The translations under genes and the position numbers were made by a program. From NCBI RefSeq assembly GCF_963675635.1, contig NZ_OY776488.1, forward strand, positions 2,376,001 to 2,440,000: a stretch of DNA of 64,000 nt, written 5' to 3'. How positions within the stretch are numbered: position 1 is the first letter of the stretch; the number at the start of each line of letters is the position of its first letter. Shown here piece after piece: positions 18,349-30,280 of this stretch. This DNA comes from an uncultured Pseudodesulfovibrio sp. (GTDB taxonomy: Bacteria; Desulfobacterota; Desulfovibrionia; Desulfovibrionales; Desulfovibrionaceae). Under the pieces are notes generated by a model that had not been told where the DNA came from, did no database searches, and was given only the letters and a program-made list of their open reading frames with translations.

Positions 18349-19450
18349 TCGCAGGTTACTGCTCTACATCAACTGGCCGCTGCTCGGCATGGCCATTGTC
18401 CTCTTTCTGGTGGGCGTGCTAAACCTGTATTCCGCCAGTGGATTCAGGCTTGAAGAAGGCATGAACCTGGCCCCCTACTACCACAAACAACTCTTGTGGG
18501 GTACAGTAGGGCTGCTTGGTATGCTTGTCTTCATGTTCTTCGACTACCGCCACCTGAAAACCATGGCCTGGCCGCTGTTCTGGACCACTGTCATACTACT
18601 TATCGCGGTCTTTTTCATGGGCAAGACCATTTATGGAGCCCGCCGCTGGCTTGATCTGGGATTCATGAACTTCCAGCCTTCGGAGCTGGCAAAAATCGCT
18701 ATACTTATCGTAGGCGCACGCATTCTTTCCAAAGAACGTGAACCTCTCGGCTTTATCAGGCTCGGTTATGTACTCGGCGTGGGCATGATCCTGGCTGGGT
18801 TGATCATCAAACAGCCTGATCTCGGCTCCGGCCTGTCCATACTCCTAATTCTGGGCGGCATGATCCTGTTCCGTGGCGTTACGCCAAGAGTCTTCAAGAC
18901 GGCTCTAGTGGCTATCCCGGCCCTGCTTCCTCTTTCGTGGTTCTTCCTGCACGATTACCAGAAACAGCGTATAATGACATTTCTTGATCCCACCACCGAT
19001 CCACTGGGGGCTGGCTACCATATCATCCAGTCGGAAATTGCCATCGGTTCCGGAGGATTCTGGGGCAAGGGATTTCTTCAGGGGACCCAATCCCAATTGC
19101 GCTTTTTGCCTGAGCGGCACACGGACTTCGCGGTGGCAGTTCTTGGTGAAGAATGGGGATTCTTCGGCACCCTGCTGTTACTGGCGCTTTTCTGCGTCTT
19201 TTTATACCAGATGGTCGTCATTGCAAAGGATGCACGAGGGTTGTTCGGCTCCTATCTTGCGGCCGGTGTGTTCTTCTATTTTTTCTGGCAAATCCTCATT
19301 AATACGGGTATGGTCCTCGGGCTTATGCCAGTTGTCGGAATACCGCTTCCATTCATTAGCTATGGAGGAAGTGCGACACTGGTTAATTTTTGTCTTGTCG
19401 GGCTTGTGCTTAATGTATCAATGCGGCGGTTCCTGTTCAAACAGAACTAA
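18338..19450 (+). CDS. rodA: Rod-shape peptidoglycan glycosyltransferase RodA (SEDS family)
   Basis: A 370-residue SEDS protein with about ten membrane helices. Family marks include SASGF near the first loop, GARRWLDLGFMNFQPSEL around residues 103-120 and the C-terminal GIPLPFISYGGSA. RodA polymerises glycan strands from lipid II as partner of PBP2. The start is TTG, with AAGGAG eight bases upstream; it overlaps the PBP2 gene by 11 bases. The cluster order mreB-mreC-mreD-mrdA-rodA is the classic one. Confidence 0.95.
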   Translation: MPIDRRLLLYINWPLLGMAIVLFLVGVLNLYSASGFRLEEGMNLAPYYHKQLLWGTVGLLGMLVFMFFDYRHLKTMAWPLFWTTVILLIAVFFMGKTIYGARRWLDLGFMNFQPSELAKIAILIVGARILSKEREPLGFIRLGYVLGVGMILAGLIIKQPDLGSGLSILLILGGMILFRGVTPRVFKTALVAIPALLPLSWFFLHDYQKQRIMTFLDPTTDPLGAGYHIIQSEIAIGSGGFWGKGFLQGTQSQLRFLPERHTDFAVAVLGEEWGFFGTLLLLALFCVFLYQMVVIAKDARGLFGSYLAAGVFFYFFWQILINTGMVLGLMPVVGIPLPFISYGGSATLVNFCLVGLVLNVSMRRFLFKQN

Positions 19451-19505
19451 GTCGGATACGGCACGAATCCAGTTTTCATCAACAGGTTTTGCAGGAGCGG
19501 TTTTC

Positions 19506-19871
19506 ATGGCGAGAGATGAAATAAATGCGTTTTTGGGGGCCGGAACCAACTACCAGGGAAAATTGCACTTTCAAGGCGCTGTGCGTATTGACGGCAATTT
19601 CCAGGGTGAAGTGGTGTCCGAAGGAACGCTCGTCGTCGGACAGGAAGCCGTTGTGGAAGGGCAGATCAAAGTAGGCCAGCTCGTCCTTTCCGGCAAACTC
19701 AAAGGTGAAGTCGAGGCCAAAGACAAGGTCGTCTTGCACAAGACGGCAAACTTGCAGGGGAACATCAAGACACCGAGCCTGGTTGTTGAAGAAGGCGCGG
19801 TCCTTGAAGGCGAGCTTGCCATGGGCAGCCGCAGCGTAAATTCGGACGCACAACCGAAAAAAGATTCCTAA
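19506..19871 (+). CDS. Bactofilin (polymer-forming cytoskeletal protein)
   Basis: A 121-residue protein made almost wholly of the beta-helical bactofilin (DUF583) repeat: FQGAVRIDGNFQGEV, GTLVVGQEAVVEGQIKVGQ, GKLKGEVEAKDKVVL and a C-terminal GNIKT segment. Bactofilins self-assemble into nucleotide-free filaments on the inner membrane and place cell-wall enzymes. The ATG is preceded by AGGAG. It follows rodA by 55 bases on the same strand, which fits a part in shape control; the next genes are the atp operon. Confidence 0.92.
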   Translation: MARDEINAFLGAGTNYQGKLHFQGAVRIDGNFQGEVVSEGTLVVGQEAVVEGQIKVGQLVLSGKLKGEVEAKDKVVLHKTANLQGNIKTPSLVVEEGAVLEGELAMGSRSVNSDAQPKKDS

Positions 19872-19927
19872 CAGTTGTAGTCGGTTTTGAAGGCGCATAT
19901 TTCAAGGAGTGAGAAGGCAAAAAGCCT

Positions 19928-19956
19928 TTGACACAGCCCTTGAAATTGGGTAATTC
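19928..19956 (+). promoter_or_regulatory. Candidate sigma-70 type promoter for the atp operon
   Basis: TTGACA (19928-19933) is followed after 17 bases by TAATTC. The -35 match is perfect and the -10 match weak. It lies 48 bases before the first atp start codon, in the 130-base gap after the bactofilin gene. Confidence 0.4.
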
Positions 19957-20003
19957 CCTATGACTTTGCGCCAAAATTCACAACCTCATCGGGGGCATAT
20001 GGT

Positions 20004-20426
20004 ATGGTATTACCTGACAAAACAATTTTTATCCAAGGCCTGAACTTCTTGGTTATGATCTTCTTGCTGAACATCGTGCTTATCAAGCCGATTCGCGAGA
20101 TCATCAAGAAACGCAAGGGTTTAATGGCTGATCAGCTGGAAAAAATCGAAGGTTTCAACGAGAACGCTGAGACGAAAGTGGCCGATTATGAGGCCCAACT
20201 CACCGCAGCGCGTAAAGAAGCCGGAGAGATCCGCAATGCTGCAAAGGATGCAGGCGTGGTCGAAGAACAGGCCCTGCTCTCCACTGCCGGCGCAGAAGCT
20301 TCCAGCACCATTCAGGCCGCTCGCACCGAGATTAAATCTCAGGTCAAGGGTGCCATGGAACAGCTGACCAAGGACGTGGACAAATACGCTGAGCAGGCTA
20401 CAGGCAAGATCCTGGGCCAGGCTTAG
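20004..20426 (+). CDS. ATP synthase F0 subunit b'
   Basis: A 140-residue protein with one N-terminal membrane helix (about residues 8-28, ending in the NIVLIKPIREII segment) and a long charged helix rich in Ala, Glu and Lys. This is the stator b-type subunit. A second, longer b subunit follows directly, so the stalk is probably a b'b heterodimer, the arrangement of photosynthetic and many delta-proteobacterial F-ATPases. The ATG lies just after a GGGGG run. It heads the atp operon. Confidence 0.88.
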   Translation: MVLPDKTIFIQGLNFLVMIFLLNIVLIKPIREIIKKRKGLMADQLEKIEGFNENAETKVADYEAQLTAARKEAGEIRNAAKDAGVVEEQALLSTAGAEASSTIQAARTEIKSQVKGAMEQLTKDVDKYAEQATGKILGQA

Positions 20427-20445
20427 ACGAGAGGAGGGTTTCATC

Positions 20446-21020
20446 TTGAAACGGACGTATGTGTTTTTTGCGGTCCTGCTGACCGCTTTGGCTGTCTCCT
20501 CTGTCGCTTTTGCCAGCGCTGCGGAAGGGCACGCAGTTTTCACGGCTGAAAACGTGAAAAACTATGGCCTTCGTATGCTCAACTTCGTGATTTTCGCTGC
20601 GCTGCTATACAAGTTCGGCGGGGCAAAAATCAAAGACTTCTTCGTGGGACGCCGCGACGGTATCAAGCAGGATCTCGACGATCTGCAATCCCGTCAGGTC
20701 GAGGCCGAGAAGAAGCTCAAGAATGTTGAGGCCAGCATCGCCAATATGGCGCAGGAAAAGCAGCAGATCCTCGAAGACGCCAAGGCACAGGGCGAGGCTA
20801 TCAAGGCCGCCATCATTGAGAAGGCCAAGAAGGACGCCGAAGCTCTGACCGAACAGGCCAAGCGCACCGCTTCCAACGAGGCTCAGGCTGCCATCAATAC
20901 CATTCGCGCCGAAATGGCCGACATGGTGATTGAAGCTGCCGAAAGAATCGTTGCCGAGAAGCTGAGCGCCGATGACCACGACAAACTCGTGGATGACTAT
21001 TTAACAAAGGTGGTGCTCAA

Positions 21021-21024
<4 letters not shown>
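20446..21024 (+). CDS. atpF: ATP synthase F0 subunit b
   Basis: A 192-residue stator subunit. The N-terminus has a signal-peptide-like hydrophobic stretch (residues 4-24) before the main membrane helix (about 44-60, MLNFVIFAALLYKFGG), followed by a long Ala/Glu/Lys coiled coil. This double hydrophobic start is common in this lineage. Translation begins at TTG with GAGGAGG about 11 bases upstream, and the stop codon overlaps the start of atpH. It links F0 to the delta subunit and resists rotor torque. Confidence 0.92.
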
Positions 21025-23085
<2,061 letters not shown>

Positions 23086-23100
23086 CTAAGGGGAAACTGA

Positions 23101-23973
23101 ATGGCTTCGTTAAGAGACGTCCAAAATCAGATTGTTGGCGTCAAGAAAACCAAGCAGATCACCAAGGCCATGAACATGGTGGCCTCGGCAAAACTGCGCA
23201 ACGCACAGGAGCGTATTGAACGCTTCCGTCCGTATGCGGACAAGTTTTATGAGATGCTCGGCGACTTGGCAGCTGGCGCTGACGAATCGGTACATCCGCT
23301 GCTGGAAGTCCGGGACGAAGTGAAGACCGTGGGTATCATGGTGACCACTTCAGACCGCGGACTGTGCGGCGCATTCAATGTCAATATTATCAACAAGGCC
23401 ATGAAACTGGCCAACAAGAGCGCTTCTGAAGGCAAGGCTGTCAAGATGTACTGCATCGGCAAGAAAGCCCGCGACACCTTCAAGAAGACTGAATACGAAA
23501 TGGTGCGCGCCGAAGGCGACGCCATGGGGTCTTTTGATTTCACCCTGGCAGCAAGCATCGGCAACGAGCTTATTTCCGGCTACATCAACGGCGAACTTGA
23601 TGAAGTTCACGTTGTATACGGTGAATTCCAAAGCATGGCCAAGCAGCCTCCCGTCGACCTTACGATTCTGCCCATGGCAGCGGAAGAAGGCGAAGCCGCT
23701 GAAGGTGGCGCAGGAGATTACTTGTATGAACCGTCTGTCGAAGGCCTGCTGGCCGAGCTTCTGCCTCGGTTCATCAAGGTTCAGGTCTATCGTGGCCTGC
23801 TCGACACTTCCTGCTCCGAGCATGCAGCACGTATGGCTGCCATGGACAACGCCACCAAGGCGTGTGACGAACTGACAGACACCCTGACCTTGCTCTACAA
23901 CAAGACAAGGCAGGCCGCCATTACTGGCGATCTTATGGACATTGTCGGCGGCGTGGAAGCGCTGAAAGGATAA
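23101..23973 (+). CDS. atpG: ATP synthase F1 subunit gamma
   Basis: A 290-residue rotor subunit. The N-terminus MASLRDVQNQIVGVKKTKQITKAM and the C-terminal TLLYNKTRQAAITGDLMDIVGG are the paired helices that form the central shaft; TSDRGLCGAFN near residue 81-91 is the conserved Rossmann-like core. AAGGGG lies upstream of the ATG and the gene is followed after 16 bases by atpD. Confidence 0.97.
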   Translation: MASLRDVQNQIVGVKKTKQITKAMNMVASAKLRNAQERIERFRPYADKFYEMLGDLAAGADESVHPLLEVRDEVKTVGIMVTTSDRGLCGAFNVNIINKAMKLANKSASEGKAVKMYCIGKKARDTFKKTEYEMVRAEGDAMGSFDFTLAASIGNELISGYINGELDEVHVVYGEFQSMAKQPPVDLTILPMAAEEGEAAEGGAGDYLYEPSVEGLLAELLPRFIKVQVYRGLLDTSCSEHAARMAAMDNATKACDELTDTLTLLYNKTRQAAITGDLMDIVGGVEALKG

Positions 23974-23986
23974 AAGGGGGCTATGA

Positions 23987-25387
<1,401 letters not shown>

Positions 25388-25399
25388 GCGAGGTAATTC

Positions 25400-25819
25400 A
25401 TGGCCACATTGAAACTTGAGATCGTCACTCCCGACCGGAAAGTACTTTCCGAGGACGTGGATTACGTGGGCGCACCCGGTATAATGGGTGAATTCGGCAT
25501 ACTGCCGAACCACGTTCCCTTCCTGTCCGCTCTGGGAATAGGCAATCTCCATTATAACCAAGACGGCAAGGCGCATTATGTCTTCGTCTCCGGTGGATTC
25601 GCCGAAGTAAGCAGCAATAAGGTCACCATTCTGGCCGAAGTTGCGGAAAAGGCCACCGAGATTGATACCGAACGCGCCCAAAAGGCCAAGGAACGTGCAG
25701 AAGCACGCGCCGCAGCCACCAAGGAAAAGCTGGACGCTATCCGCAATCAGACTGCCCTGAAGCGCGCTATCATGCGCATCAGCTGCAAGTCTAGCGGTCA
25801 GGGCGCAGGTACCTGCTAG
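25400..25819 (+). CDS. atpC: ATP synthase F1 subunit epsilon
   Basis: A 139-residue protein: an N-terminal beta sandwich ([36 protein letters not shown]) and a C-terminal Ala/Glu-rich helical hairpin that can inhibit the enzyme. It is the last atp gene in the window. Genes for subunits a and c are absent here and must lie elsewhere, which is usual in this lineage. The final dozen residues contain two Cys and do not look like the usual family end. Confidence 0.94.
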   Translation: MATLKLEIVTPDRKVLSEDVDYVGAPGIMGEFGILPNHVPFLSALGIGNLHYNQDGKAHYVFVSGGFAEVSSNKVTILAEVAEKATEIDTERAQKAKERAEARAAATKEKLDAIRNQTALKRAIMRISCKSSGQGAGTC

Positions 25820-25845
25820 TCCACCTGATCCTCACCCTACAAATA

Positions 25846-25877
25846 AAAGGGCAGGCTCATATGAGCCTGCCCTTTTT
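25846..25877. terminator. Perfect-palindrome terminator after the atp operon
   Basis: AAAGGGCAGGCTCAT is followed immediately by its reverse complement and more T. It can end the atp operon on the plus strand and the converging glycosyltransferase gene on the minus strand. Confidence 0.88.
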
Positions 25878-25916
25878 ACGTGATACAAAAAATAAAAGTG
25901 ATGCCCGGTTATGGCA

Positions 25917-26954
25917 TCAGATGCCGAGTTTCTTCCTCAGTTCCACCCATACCGCGTCCGGCGTGACATTCTTCATGCACCTGAAGTGTCCTTCCGGGCA
26001 TTTCCTGGGTCCATGCAGACCACAGGGACGGCACTCCAATGCGGTTTCCATAACAGTGGAATTGCTCCCCCGTGGGAAAAATCCGAGGGATTCAACGGTT
26101 GGGCCAAAGAGCGCCACCAAGGGAACACCCTGTGTCCAGGCAAGATGCATGGGACCGGAGTCGTTACTCAGATAAGCATCAAGTCTGCCGAGAAAAGCAG
26201 CCAGTTCAGGAAGCGTCAATTTCCCGGCCAGATTGGTAATGTGCGCAGATTCGCGCCCCGCCCCCCTTTCCACCTGCTGCGCCACGTCCTCTTCGCCGGG
26301 ACCGGCAAAAATGAGAACGTGCGCCCCGCTGTCGGCAGCACGGGCTGCTATCTCGCTGAAATATTCTACGGGCCAGCATTTCGTAGGCCACGTAGATCCC
26401 GGGTGAATCCCTAGGACAGGCCTATCAAAATCGGCAGCTTCCCAATACTCCGAGGCTGCTCGACGAGCCTCCTCGGAAAGCACCAGTTCAGCCATGGGAG
26501 CCGGACCGTCAATACCAAGCGGTCTTACCAGTTCCATGAGTCGCTCAATCTCGGGCAACTCGTTGAACCGGCGATCCACGGTCTCGGTGTAGGCAATGCG
26601 GTTGAACCAGGGGGCGTTGTATCCGATACGTCGACCAATCCCCGTGGCTCCGCTGACCAGGGCGGTTCGCAGGCTGGTGTGCGTGGAAATCCACAGGTCG
26701 AATCCCTGCTGCCCGATTTCCCACCCGAGCCGAACGGCAGCATTCAGGGATTTCTGGGCGCCTCGCTTGGCAAAACCATGAACTTCCGAAATCTCTGGCT
26801 GTCCGGAAAAAAGCGATTCAAAACCGCCGCGCACGAAAAAATGCACTTCCGCTTCAGGGAAACGGTCCTTGAGAGCCCGAAGCATGGACAGGGTCAGTAC
26901 GGCGTCACCCAGAAAAGCTGTCTGCCAAACGCCTATTTTCTTATATTCACTCAT
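25917..26954 (-). CDS. Glycosyltransferase family 9 protein, ADP-heptose:LPS heptosyltransferase-like
   Basis: A 345-residue GT-B fold enzyme. The N-terminal FLGDAVLTLSMLRALK, the central GIHPGSTWPTKCWPVEYF near residue 183-200 and NDSGPMHLAW near 263-272 are the marks of GT9 heptosyltransferases, which add ADP-heptose to lipid A-linked core oligosaccharide on the inner face of the inner membrane. Whether it adds the second heptose (WaaF) or another one cannot be told. It stands alone between the atp terminator and a small divergent gene. Confidence 0.88.
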   Translation of the reverse strand: MSEYKKIGVWQTAFLGDAVLTLSMLRALKDRFPEAEVHFFVRGGFESLFSGQPEISEVHGFAKRGAQKSLNAAVRLGWEIGQQGFDLWISTHTSLRTALVSGATGIGRRIGYNAPWFNRIAYTETVDRRFNELPEIERLMELVRPLGIDGPAPMAELVLSEEARRAASEYWEAADFDRPVLGIHPGSTWPTKCWPVEYFSEIAARAADSGAHVLIFAGPGEEDVAQQVERGAGRESAHITNLAGKLTLPELAAFLGRLDAYLSNDSGPMHLAWTQGVPLVALFGPTVESLGFFPRGSNSTVMETALECRPCGLHGPRKCPEGHFRCMKNVTPDAVWVELRKKLGI

Positions 26955-27048
26955 CGGAATCAGGTGTATCCTGTCTGGGACTCTCAGGCAACAGGTTGAT
27001 CTCTCGCCGTGTTCCCATTAGTGTGACGCTCACTCAAGGAGACGCCCC

Positions 27049-27288
27049 ATGAAATATATCATGTTTGAAGACTTTTCCGGCACTGCCGTGCCTGTCATTT
27101 TCCCCAACCGCATCAATTTCGATGAAATGCGCGAACAGATGCCGTACACCAAGGTCATTTCCGCAGGCTATGTATCGCATGGTCCCGACGGTTTCACCTG
27201 CCACGGCAAATCAAAAAGCCTGGATGTTGTTGCCCGAGAAGATGACGGTGCGATCATCACATCCAGATTCGAAGACGCCGAAAGTTAG
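27049..27288 (+). CDS. Small hypothetical protein, 79 aa
   Basis: A compact protein that begins MKYIMFEDFSGTAVPVIFP and has a beta-rich pattern; residues 40-60 contain SHGPDGFTCHGKSKSLDV with one Cys and several His. I do not recognise the family. AAGGAG lies upstream of the ATG. Its last four bases overlap the end of the converging YgjP-like gene, so the two stop codons interlock on opposite strands and no separate terminator fits between them. Confidence 0.75.
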   Translation: MKYIMFEDFSGTAVPVIFPNRINFDEMREQMPYTKVISAGYVSHGPDGFTCHGKSKSLDVVAREDDGAIITSRFEDAES

Positions 27289-27995
27289 GCAAACCACCGC
27301 GGAACATACTTCCCGCCGCGCCTCACTTCGTCTTCCAGACGCAGATACTCGGGCTCGTACGATGCCACCAGAGCCCAGTAATGTTTCGAATGATTCAATT
27401 GTCTGGTGTGACACAGTTCGTGAAGAATCAGGTGATCGACCAACTTCGGCGGCAAAAACAGCAGCTTGGCATTAAGGGAAATTGTACCCCGAGCAGAACA
27501 GCTGCCCCATCTGGTTTTCTGCCTACGGATGCGCAATGCCGAATACGTCAGTCCGGTCTGCCGGCTCAGCGCGTCAAGACGAAACAAACAGAATTCGCGC
27601 GCTTTCTTCACGGTAAAAACCTGCAAGGCGTCAAAGACGGCCTTCCGATCTTCAATCGGTCCGAGAACCTGCAACCGTGTCACGTTTTCAACAACTTTGA
27701 CCTGTCCCGGACGTGCCAGATAATCCACCTGATACACCCGGCCCCATGCCTTGAAATCTATAACTGAGGGCAGATCCGGCAATTCACCGGTAAGGTCCCG
27801 GCCTTCAGCCTGCATCATGTCTCGGTTGCGTTCGATCCACCCCTGTTTTTCACGCAGAATGTCCGGGACCAGTACAGGGTCAAAACCCCGGGGCATCACC
27901 ACTTCAAGCCCTTTTCCCGGCACCAGTTTGACCAATACCCGTTTGGCGCGCGGGTGCGTTTTGACGGTCAAAGGCAATCCGACAAACTCCGTCAT
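27285..27995 (-). CDS. YgjP-like metallopeptidase domain protein (DUF45)
   Basis: A 236-residue protein whose C-terminal half holds the zinc-binding motif HELCH (about residues 190-194) with a further His in NHSKHYW, as in the YgjP/SprT-like metallopeptidases. The N-terminal VKTHPRAKRVLVKLVPGKG and the RRQKTRWGSCSARGTISLN segment before the HELCH are also typical. The biological role of DUF45 proteins is poorly known. Its ATG overlaps the stop of the upstream DUF523 gene by four bases, so the pair is translationally coupled. Confidence 0.9.
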   Translation of the reverse strand: MTEFVGLPLTVKTHPRAKRVLVKLVPGKGLEVVMPRGFDPVLVPDILREKQGWIERNRDMMQAEGRDLTGELPDLPSVIDFKAWGRVYQVDYLARPGQVKVVENVTRLQVLGPIEDRKAVFDALQVFTVKKAREFCLFRLDALSRQTGLTYSALRIRRQKTRWGSCSARGTISLNAKLLFLPPKLVDHLILHELCHTRQLNHSKHYWALVASYEPEYLRLEDEVRRGGKYVPRWFA

Positions 27996-28423
27996 TCAGG
28001 CAGATCCTCTTCGGTGCGGATGGTAAAACCGTTCTCCTTGAGCAATCTGGCAAAAAAACCGTCACCCGGGATGCGTGTTGATGTAAACGTTCCGTCATAA
28101 ACCTCACCGCTTCCGCAGGAAGGCGAACGGGCCTTGAGAACGGCCTCGCGACTCCCCACGAGCCGAGCCAGACGAAGACCTTGTTCGGCACCGCGTTGAA
28201 AGGCTTCGGTTCGATCAATGCCGTCACTGTCGATGACTTTTCCCTCCCGGATTTCACAGGGCGCACGCGGCGTGGACAGTCCTCCGTGAACCTCTGGGCA
28301 AAAGGGTATGGCCTGCCCCTGGCTGACAAGCTCGAGAATGGTTTCATGAGGCTGAATATCACCATTGTATCGACAATACATACCCGCCAGACAGGCGGAA
28401 ACTATAATGGGTGCTTCTTTCAT
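27992..28423 (-). CDS. DUF523 domain-containing protein
   Basis: A 143-residue protein of the DUF523 (YbbK-like) family: it starts with IIVSACLAGMYCRYNGD, has PFCPEVHGGLSTPR near residue 40-54, and LKARSPSCGSGEVYDGTF near 96-113. The conserved Cys residues (10, 17, 42 and around 103) suggest a metal or thiol function, but no activity is established to my knowledge. It is the first gene of a two-gene operon with the YgjP-like peptidase. Confidence 0.88.
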   Translation of the reverse strand: MKEAPIIVSACLAGMYCRYNGDIQPHETILELVSQGQAIPFCPEVHGGLSTPRAPCEIREGKVIDSDGIDRTEAFQRGAEQGLRLARLVGSREAVLKARSPSCGSGEVYDGTFTSTRIPGDGFFARLLKENGFTIRTEEDLPE

Positions 28424-28492
28424 GGCATGATTCTATACTTGATTTTTCACAAGTCAAAGCCCTATTGTCAGCGCTCATCCAAAAGGACTTTC

Positions 28493-29650
28493 ATGACTGA
28501 CCAATTAAAAAAACGGCGAATGTATATATTCCTCCTCGTACTCGTGATTGGTACGGGCGTGGCTTTTCAGGGATGGCGTACCCTGATCAACAACTTTGCC
28601 GTTGACGTTGCAGGCATTGACGGACTCGGTATGGGCATAGCCCAATCTGTCCGGGAAATCCCCGGCTTTCTCGCACTGCTCGCCATTTACGTCATCCTCA
28701 TCATCCGCGAACACAGACTGGCGGCCCTTGCTGTAATCGTGACAGGGCTCGGTGTCGGACTGACTGGTTTTTTCCCTTCATTGTTCGGTATTATCTGCAC
28801 CACTCTGCTCATGAGTTTCGGTTTTCACTACTTCGAAACAATGAACCAGTCACTCACCTTGCAATACTTCAACTTCACAGAAGCTCCGTTGGTCATGGGC
28901 CGACTCAGAAGTATCGGGGCACTGACAAACATCGTGGTCGGCGGATTTATCTATTTCATGGCCAAAAGTCTTGGCTACACCGAGATGTTTGCACTTTTTG
29001 GTGCCGTGGCTGCCTGTGCAGGACTGTGGGCACTGACACGAGACCCATCCAGAGAAGACCTGCCCATTCAACAAAAGAAAATGGTCTTGAAGAAAAAGTA
29101 CTGGCTGTTTTATGCCCTGACGCTCATGAGTGGAGCCAGAAGACAGATCTTCGTCGCCTTTGCCGTTTTCCTGCTCGTCGAAAAATTTGATTATTCAATT
29201 CAACAGATCACCATTCTTTTTGTCTGCAATAACGTGATCAACTATTTTGCCAACCCGCTCATCGGAAAGGCAGTCAACAGGTTTGGAGAACGCGCCGTCC
29301 TCAGTGTGGAATACTCAACGCTGATTCTGGTCTTCCTCGGGTATGCCTTCACAGAAAGTGCGCTCCTGGCTGGCGCGCTCTATATTGTCGACAACGTGGT
29401 TTTCAATTTTTCCATGGGCATCAAGACGTTCTTTCAGAAAATAGCCGATCCCAGAGATATTGCATCAGGCATGGCGGTCGGTTTTACCATCAACCACATA
29501 GCGGCCGTGTTCATCCCGGTAATGGGCGGCCTGGCATGGCTTGCCAACTACCGGGCAGTGTTCATCGGCGCGGTCATCATGTCATTAATATCACTCGTAT
29601 TGACGCAGATTATTCCAAGACAGCTCCAGAAATCCGCAGCAACCAGTTGA
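28493..29650 (+). CDS. Major facilitator superfamily transporter
   Basis: A 385-residue membrane protein with about twelve hydrophobic helices in two halves. The early VAFQGWRTLINNFAVDVAG and later SFGFHYFETMNQSLTLQYF segments are unusual for sugar or drug carriers; the substrate is unknown. The ATG at 28493 (AAAGGA upstream) is chosen over upstream in-frame starts, which would add about 100 non-membrane residues reading through the DUF523 gene's opposite strand. Confidence 0.85.
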   Translation: MTDQLKKRRMYIFLLVLVIGTGVAFQGWRTLINNFAVDVAGIDGLGMGIAQSVREIPGFLALLAIYVILIIREHRLAALAVIVTGLGVGLTGFFPSLFGIICTTLLMSFGFHYFETMNQSLTLQYFNFTEAPLVMGRLRSIGALTNIVVGGFIYFMAKSLGYTEMFALFGAVAACAGLWALTRDPSREDLPIQQKKMVLKKKYWLFYALTLMSGARRQIFVAFAVFLLVEKFDYSIQQITILFVCNNVINYFANPLIGKAVNRFGERAVLSVEYSTLILVFLGYAFTESALLAGALYIVDNVVFNFSMGIKTFFQKIADPRDIASGMAVGFTINHIAAVFIPVMGGLAWLANYRAVFIGAVIMSLISLVLTQIIPRQLQKSAATS

Positions 29651-29726
29651 CTTGGCGTGTCATGATGATAGCTTATGAATCATTAACGGCCCGCCAAAAG
29701 GGCTCTCTTTTTTCATGGATAGGCGA

Positions 29727-30272
29727 ATGAAAGGACTTGGACAGGGACTTCCCAAAGTATTTCTCCAAACAGGCGACTGTTTCTTCGGCGTGCAACCAAC
29801 CCTTGTATCAACAGTGTTGGGATCATGTCTGGCTGTCACGCTGCATGCCCCCAAGATGGGCATCGGCACCATTTGTCACGCTTTCCTTCCGGACAGCCTG
29901 CAAGACAGACGACACGGCGCCCCGGAACCGCAGGTCTGCCGCTATGTAGACACCGCACTCCAGAACATGCTGGAAACAATGGATAAAGTCGGCATACCCC
30001 GACGTGAGCTGGTTATCAAAATGTTCGGTGGAGGCAGTGGCATGGTGGCCTGCAAATCTCCATCAGGCGGCTTCAACATCGGGAAGCGCAACATTGAAAT
30101 GGCACAAAGGCTGCTCAAATTCGCCCGGCTTCCCATTCAGGTGGAAGACGTGGGAGGCTCTCAGGGGCGCAAGCTCATGTTTCATACCCAAACCGGAGAA
30201 GTATGGGTCAAAAAACTGCGAAAATCGGAATGCGATGACTCCTCATCGGGCAACGCCGGTTCAAAATTCTAG
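29727..30272 (+). CDS. cheD: Chemoreceptor glutamine deamidase CheD
   Basis: A 181-residue CheD protein. The catalytic Cys34 lies in LGSCLAVTLH and the His51 in GTICHAFLP, the pair used to deamidate glutamines of chemotaxis receptors. Other family marks are FLQTGDCFFG, KMFGGGSGM and the C-terminal GGSQGRKLMFHTQTGEV. I take the ATG at 29727, with GGATAGG before it; an in-frame ATG 12 bases upstream is also possible. No other chemotaxis gene is nearby. The secreted acetolactate decarboxylase gene follows after only eight bases. Confidence 0.92.
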   Translation: MKGLGQGLPKVFLQTGDCFFGVQPTLVSTVLGSCLAVTLHAPKMGIGTICHAFLPDSLQDRRHGAPEPQVCRYVDTALQNMLETMDKVGIPRRELVIKMFGGGSGMVACKSPSGGFNIGKRNIEMAQRLLKFARLPIQVEDVGGSQGRKLMFHTQTGEVWVKKLRKSECDDSSSGNAGSKF

Positions 30273-30280
30273 GAGCCCCC

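Noticed and set aside
29689-29713. Terminator after the MFS gene
   Set aside because: The stem is only four G-C pairs and the T run is directly before the cheD start; too weak to call.
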